From contig WTGU01000050.1 in the NCBI GenBank assembly GCA_011523425.1, positions 39,965-103,964 on the forward strand: DNA of 64,000 bases, written 5' to 3'. Of the stretch, positions 61,664 to 64,000 are shown piece after piece. This DNA comes from Alphaproteobacteria bacterium. Lineage in GTDB: Bacteria; Pseudomonadota; Alphaproteobacteria; UBA828. The position numbers were made by a program, and so were the translations under genes. The notes below the pieces were generated by a model. That model searched no databases, was not told the DNA's origin, and saw only the letters and a list, made by a program, of their open reading frames with translations. The number at the start of each line of letters is the position of its first letter. Positions within the stretch are counted from its first letter, which is position 1.

Positions 61664-62371
61664 CTAGTTCTTGACGAAGTGACCCAGGTAATGGCGGCTT
61701 TCCGCGCGAAGGTCGCCCGGACTTACGCGAGCATCGTGAACAAGACGCTCCGTACAGCAGACATACGCGACGTTCGCCGCCTGAAGCATGCGCAAACAGG
61801 GAACACCCCGCGCGTTCCGGATATACGTGTCGGCGACTTCGCAGGGATGGAGGCGTTCCGGTGACGGCACGCAGTCTGCCATTTCTTCGATCGGCACGGG
61901 CACCACGTAGACATGCCTGTCTCCAGGTCCCCTGTTGACGACTATCCGGTTCCGGCTCTTCCACCTCGAGGACAGGTCGAGTCCATCCCACGTGTCGAGG
62001 TGCAACCCCAGCCTCAGACCCGATCCGCGATCCACCGTGATCGAAGGATGAGTCCCGTGATCGACGGAAGCGTCGAGCGCAGCAACCGGCGACAGGCTGA
62101 GAAATGGCGTGAAGTCCAATTCCCTCTCGGAATTCACGTCGCAAGGGAAGAGCGCAACGAAGTCCAGCTCGTCCTCGATCGTCAGCGCGTCGAGAGAGGC
62201 GGTGTATCGTTCGATCTCACGTTCGCCCGGCCTTCGGAAGTCCACGGGCAACCTGGCGTCGGGTCGATAATCGACGGCGTCCGGACAAGACTCGTGCGCA
62301 CAGACGAGCGTTTCGCTGAACGAAATCAGATCGCGCACGTCGCCGAGCCTGCGGTCGACGTAGATTCTCAT
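61664..62371 (-). CDS. Candidate Fe(II)/2-oxoglutarate oxygenase, RiPP tailoring partner
   Basis: A 235-residue soluble protein in the radical SAM locus. The central block RLGLHLDTWDGL contains H124-x-D126; further on, NRIVVNRGPGDRHVYVVPVP brings an Arg and H153. HxD...H is the metal triad of Fe(II)/2-oxoglutarate oxygenases, and this local pattern is reminiscent of small oxygenases accompanying cyclophane-type RiPPs. It has several Cys residues near the C-terminus (CCTERL). The ATG at 62371 was chosen; a GTG at 62410 would add 13 residues. Function is inferred, not established. Confidence 0.5.
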   Translation of the reverse strand: MRIYVDRRLGDVRDLISFSETLVCAHESCPDAVDYRPDARLPVDFRRPGEREIERYTASLDALTIEDELDFVALFPCDVNSERELDFTPFLSLSPVAALDASVDHGTHPSITVDRGSGLRLGLHLDTWDGLDLSSRWKSRNRIVVNRGPGDRHVYVVPVPIEEMADCVPSPERLHPCEVADTYIRNARGVPCLRMLQAANVAYVCCTERLVHDARVSPGDLRAESRHYLGHFVKN

Positions 62372-62470
62372 CGAGGACTTGCTGATACCGGCGCGAGAAC
62401 GCGTTGCCACCGCGAATTACCTGGATTCATAAGGGCCCCCATGCCGCAGACCACAGGCATGTCGACTGCC

Positions 62471-63673
62471 TCAGATCAGGTCCGCGCCGATCTTTTCCAA
62501 CGGCTCGCCGTGCAAAGCCAAGTACTTCAACACGTGGGTGTAGAACCTGTCCAATCCTTCACAATAGACGGTGGGGTTGTCGAATCCATTGCTGCTCGCA
62601 TACCGGTGTACCGGCTGACCGCTGCCACAGACGTCACGCCAACAACAATCCGAACACGCAGATGCAGGCGTCTTCTTGAAATACTCGAATTCGTGAAACA
62701 ATGGATCCTGAATGATTTCCTCCAGGCTGGAGCTTTTCAGATCCCTGTACTCGTATCCGCTCCAGTACTTCGTGGATCTCAACGTGTCGTCCGGCCCGAC
62801 TCCGCCATCGGACGATACCGTAAGCAGAAGATAGTCCGGGTCACCTCTCCCGGCAGCGAAAAGGAAATTCCCGCTTCCGTAGAGTCGCGCCAGAAAATGA
62901 TCGATGAACCTGACGCCGACAGATTCCTCGTCATTCACCATCTGGTCGAAAATCTCGATCAGGAAATCCCCGTACGCTCCGGCATCGCCACCGAAATTGT
63001 CGTGGTTCAGGTCGGGGAGCAGGAAGTCGATGAGCCCCACGTGCAGGTCGCGGCGAAAGTGTTCGTAGATTTCCCTGGGATCGAAATTCTCCCCGATCAC
63101 GGCCAGGACCATGGGCGGCCGATGCAGGTGCTCCTGACATAGCGCCAGGCCGCGAACGGTCGCCCGGTAGGACGACCTGCCATGATGATCGAGACGATGG
63201 GCGTCGTTGTGCACCTGTGCGCCGTCAAGGCTGACACCCACCTCCACGCCATGTCTGTTGAGAATCTCTATCCACTCGAGATCGATCAGCATGCCGTTGG
63301 TCTGGATCGTCAGCGACAGGTCGACGATGCCCGCCAGACCCGATCTGATCTCATCGCAGATACCGTCGAGCCGGGCCTTCGGCATCAGGAGAGGTTCGCC
63401 GCCGTGCAGGTGGATCGCTATTCGTTGCAGCTCGTACTCTTCGGAGAATTGTCTGAGCCGCTGCACCAGCAGTGCGACCGTGTCATCCGATATGAACGCC
63501 GCATGATTCTTGTAGCTGTCGTCGCCCGCATTGAAGAAATAGCAATAGTCGCAATCCAGGTTACAGCGTTCGGTAATTTTCAATATGACTTCCAGCGTTT
63601 TGAGCTTGCGGAAGTTCACCGTTCTCCTATCGGTGGCGACAGGTGTCTTCGAGTCTTGCATCGCTGTGGCCAT
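62471..63673 (-). CDS. Radical SAM/SPASM peptide maturase
   Basis: A 400-residue radical SAM enzyme. C37-x3-C41-x2-C44 in TERCNLDCDYCYFF binds the SAM 4Fe-4S cluster. LHGGEPLL, TIQTNGMLID and VGVSLDG are the typical barrel motifs of the peptide-modifying group. The C-terminal SPASM region (CSDCCWRDVCGSG, later VYC) binds auxiliary clusters. Closest in style to FxsB/cyclophane-forming maturases. The likely start is ATG at 63673 or 63661. It is preceded by the repeat-peptide gene in the same direction. Confidence 0.87.
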   Translation of the reverse strand: MATAMQDSKTPVATDRRTVNFRKLKTLEVILKITERCNLDCDYCYFFNAGDDSYKNHAAFISDDTVALLVQRLRQFSEEYELQRIAIHLHGGEPLLMPKARLDGICDEIRSGLAGIVDLSLTIQTNGMLIDLEWIEILNRHGVEVGVSLDGAQVHNDAHRLDHHGRSSYRATVRGLALCQEHLHRPPMVLAVIGENFDPREIYEHFRRDLHVGLIDFLLPDLNHDNFGGDAGAYGDFLIEIFDQMVNDEESVGVRFIDHFLARLYGSGNFLFAAGRGDPDYLLLTVSSDGGVGPDDTLRSTKYWSGYEYRDLKSSSLEEIIQDPLFHEFEYFKKTPASACSDCCWRDVCGSGQPVHRYASSNGFDNPTVYCEGLDRFYTHVLKYLALHGEPLEKIGADLI

Positions 63674-63751
63674 TGGAGTCAGCGCGAACGCGCCGCTGCC
63701 ACGCCGCGCGCAAGTCTCGCGGCCGTCGGGCGGCCCTTTCGTCCGCAAAAG

Positions 63752-63790
63752 CCGATAACTCCCTCAAGCCTCTCCGGCTTCAGGGGCGGG
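63752..63790 (-). promoter_or_regulatory. Hairpin between precursor and maturase genes
   Basis: On the minus strand CCTGAAGCC and GGCTTGAGG flank a GGAGA loop, giving a stem with one mismatch and no U-run. In RiPP operons such a hairpin often lowers expression of the enzyme relative to the precursor. Confidence 0.35.
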
Positions 63791-63826
63791 CAACAGCCCT
63801 TAAGGCAGGCGACTACCCGCCGCTGC

Positions 63827-64000
63827 CTAGTCGGTCACGGACGGCGCAGAGACGAAATTGCCGCCCGACCCCGGATGACCCGCCGCCACCACGGACGGCG
63901 CCGAGACGAAGTTGCCGCCTGACCCGGGATGATTTGCCGCCACCGCGGACGGCGCCGAGACGAAGTTGCCGCCTGACCCGGGATGATTTGCCGCCACCGC
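63827..64000 (-). CDS. Repeat-containing RiPP precursor peptide, C-terminal part (partial)
   Basis: The last 57 residues of a protein that continues beyond the window. It consists of three 18-residue units, AVAANHPGSGGNFVSAPS twice and a variant beginning VVAAGHPGSGGNFVSAPS, then VTD and a TAG stop. The two distal units are identical over all 54 bases. The core FVS fits the F-x-S type of three-residue motif cross-linked by cyclophane-forming radical SAM enzymes, and the enzyme gene follows directly. Ser, Gly, Asn and His are also constant between units. Confidence 0.75.
   Translation of the reverse strand, partial: AVAANHPGSGGNFVSAPSAVAANHPGSGGNFVSAPSVVAAGHPGSGGNFVSAPSVTD

Noticed and set aside
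63839..64000. Tandem repeats considered as a CRISPR array or minisatellite
   Set aside because: Units are contiguous without spacers, are exactly 54 bases (18 codons), and the reading frame stays open to a natural stop, so they are coding repeats.

Overview
The window is about 64 kb of very GC-rich bacterial chromosome. The order dnaE, rpsB, tsf, pyrH, frr, uppS, the MmcB-type gene, the cysG/DUF2849/cysI/DUF934 sulfur block and many alphaproteobacterial small proteins point to an alphaproteobacterium, probably of the Rhodospirillales type (inference; no rRNA gene is present). Coding density is high. The exceptions are a few repeat-bearing gaps and a patch with gene remnants between 50 and 61.7 kb.

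Layout. 1-5.2 kb: core translation and cell-envelope genes. 5.2-19.1 kb: catabolic genes (amidase, class III aminotransferase, flavin-dependent oxidoreductase, amidohydrolase, a secreted sphingomyelinase-like phosphodiesterase, a HisN-type phosphatase, a three-subunit molybdenum hydroxylase, DUF1989 and DUF3179 proteins). 19.2-19.9 kb: a Phd/PIN toxin-antitoxin pair. 20-29 kb, minus strand: a sensory operon with an OFA-family transporter, two branched-chain-type binding proteins without ABC permease or ATPase, a large histidine kinase, a receiver-PP2C phosphatase and a GPP34 protein. 29.2-39.2 kb: mixed metabolism (two SDRs, asparaginase, mmcB, tRNA-Gln, purB, metY, hydrolase), an orphan response regulator and a lipoprotein.

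39.6-50 kb is the standout: a sterol biosynthesis locus. Five overlapping or closely packed plus-strand genes encode a 3-beta-HSD/SdmB-like dehydrogenase, an SdmA-like Rieske oxygenase, a delta14-sterol reductase (ERG24 family), CYP51, and one 1141-residue protein in which a squalene epoxidase is fused to an oxidosqualene cyclase. A convergent gene encodes a C-24 sterol methyltransferase. A neighbouring membrane protein resembles the EBP/EXPERA sterol isomerase fold. Together they could carry squalene through lanosterol, C-14 and C-4 demethylation and side-chain methylation. Squalene synthesis must be encoded elsewhere.

50-57 kb: a truncated M19 dipeptidase, a large unknown protein plus DUF3726, a binding protein, histidine decarboxylase plus an ACT-domain protein, and two decayed genes. 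57-61 kb: siroheme synthase and sulfite reductase, divergent from an Lrp-type regulator. 61.6-64 kb, minus strand: a probable RiPP system, with a precursor of perfect 18-residue repeats (cut by the window end), a radical SAM/SPASM enzyme and a candidate Fe(II)/2-oxoglutarate oxygenase.

A dispersed palindromic element recurs in intergenic gaps at 16.7, 32.5, 32.7 and 37.4 kb.
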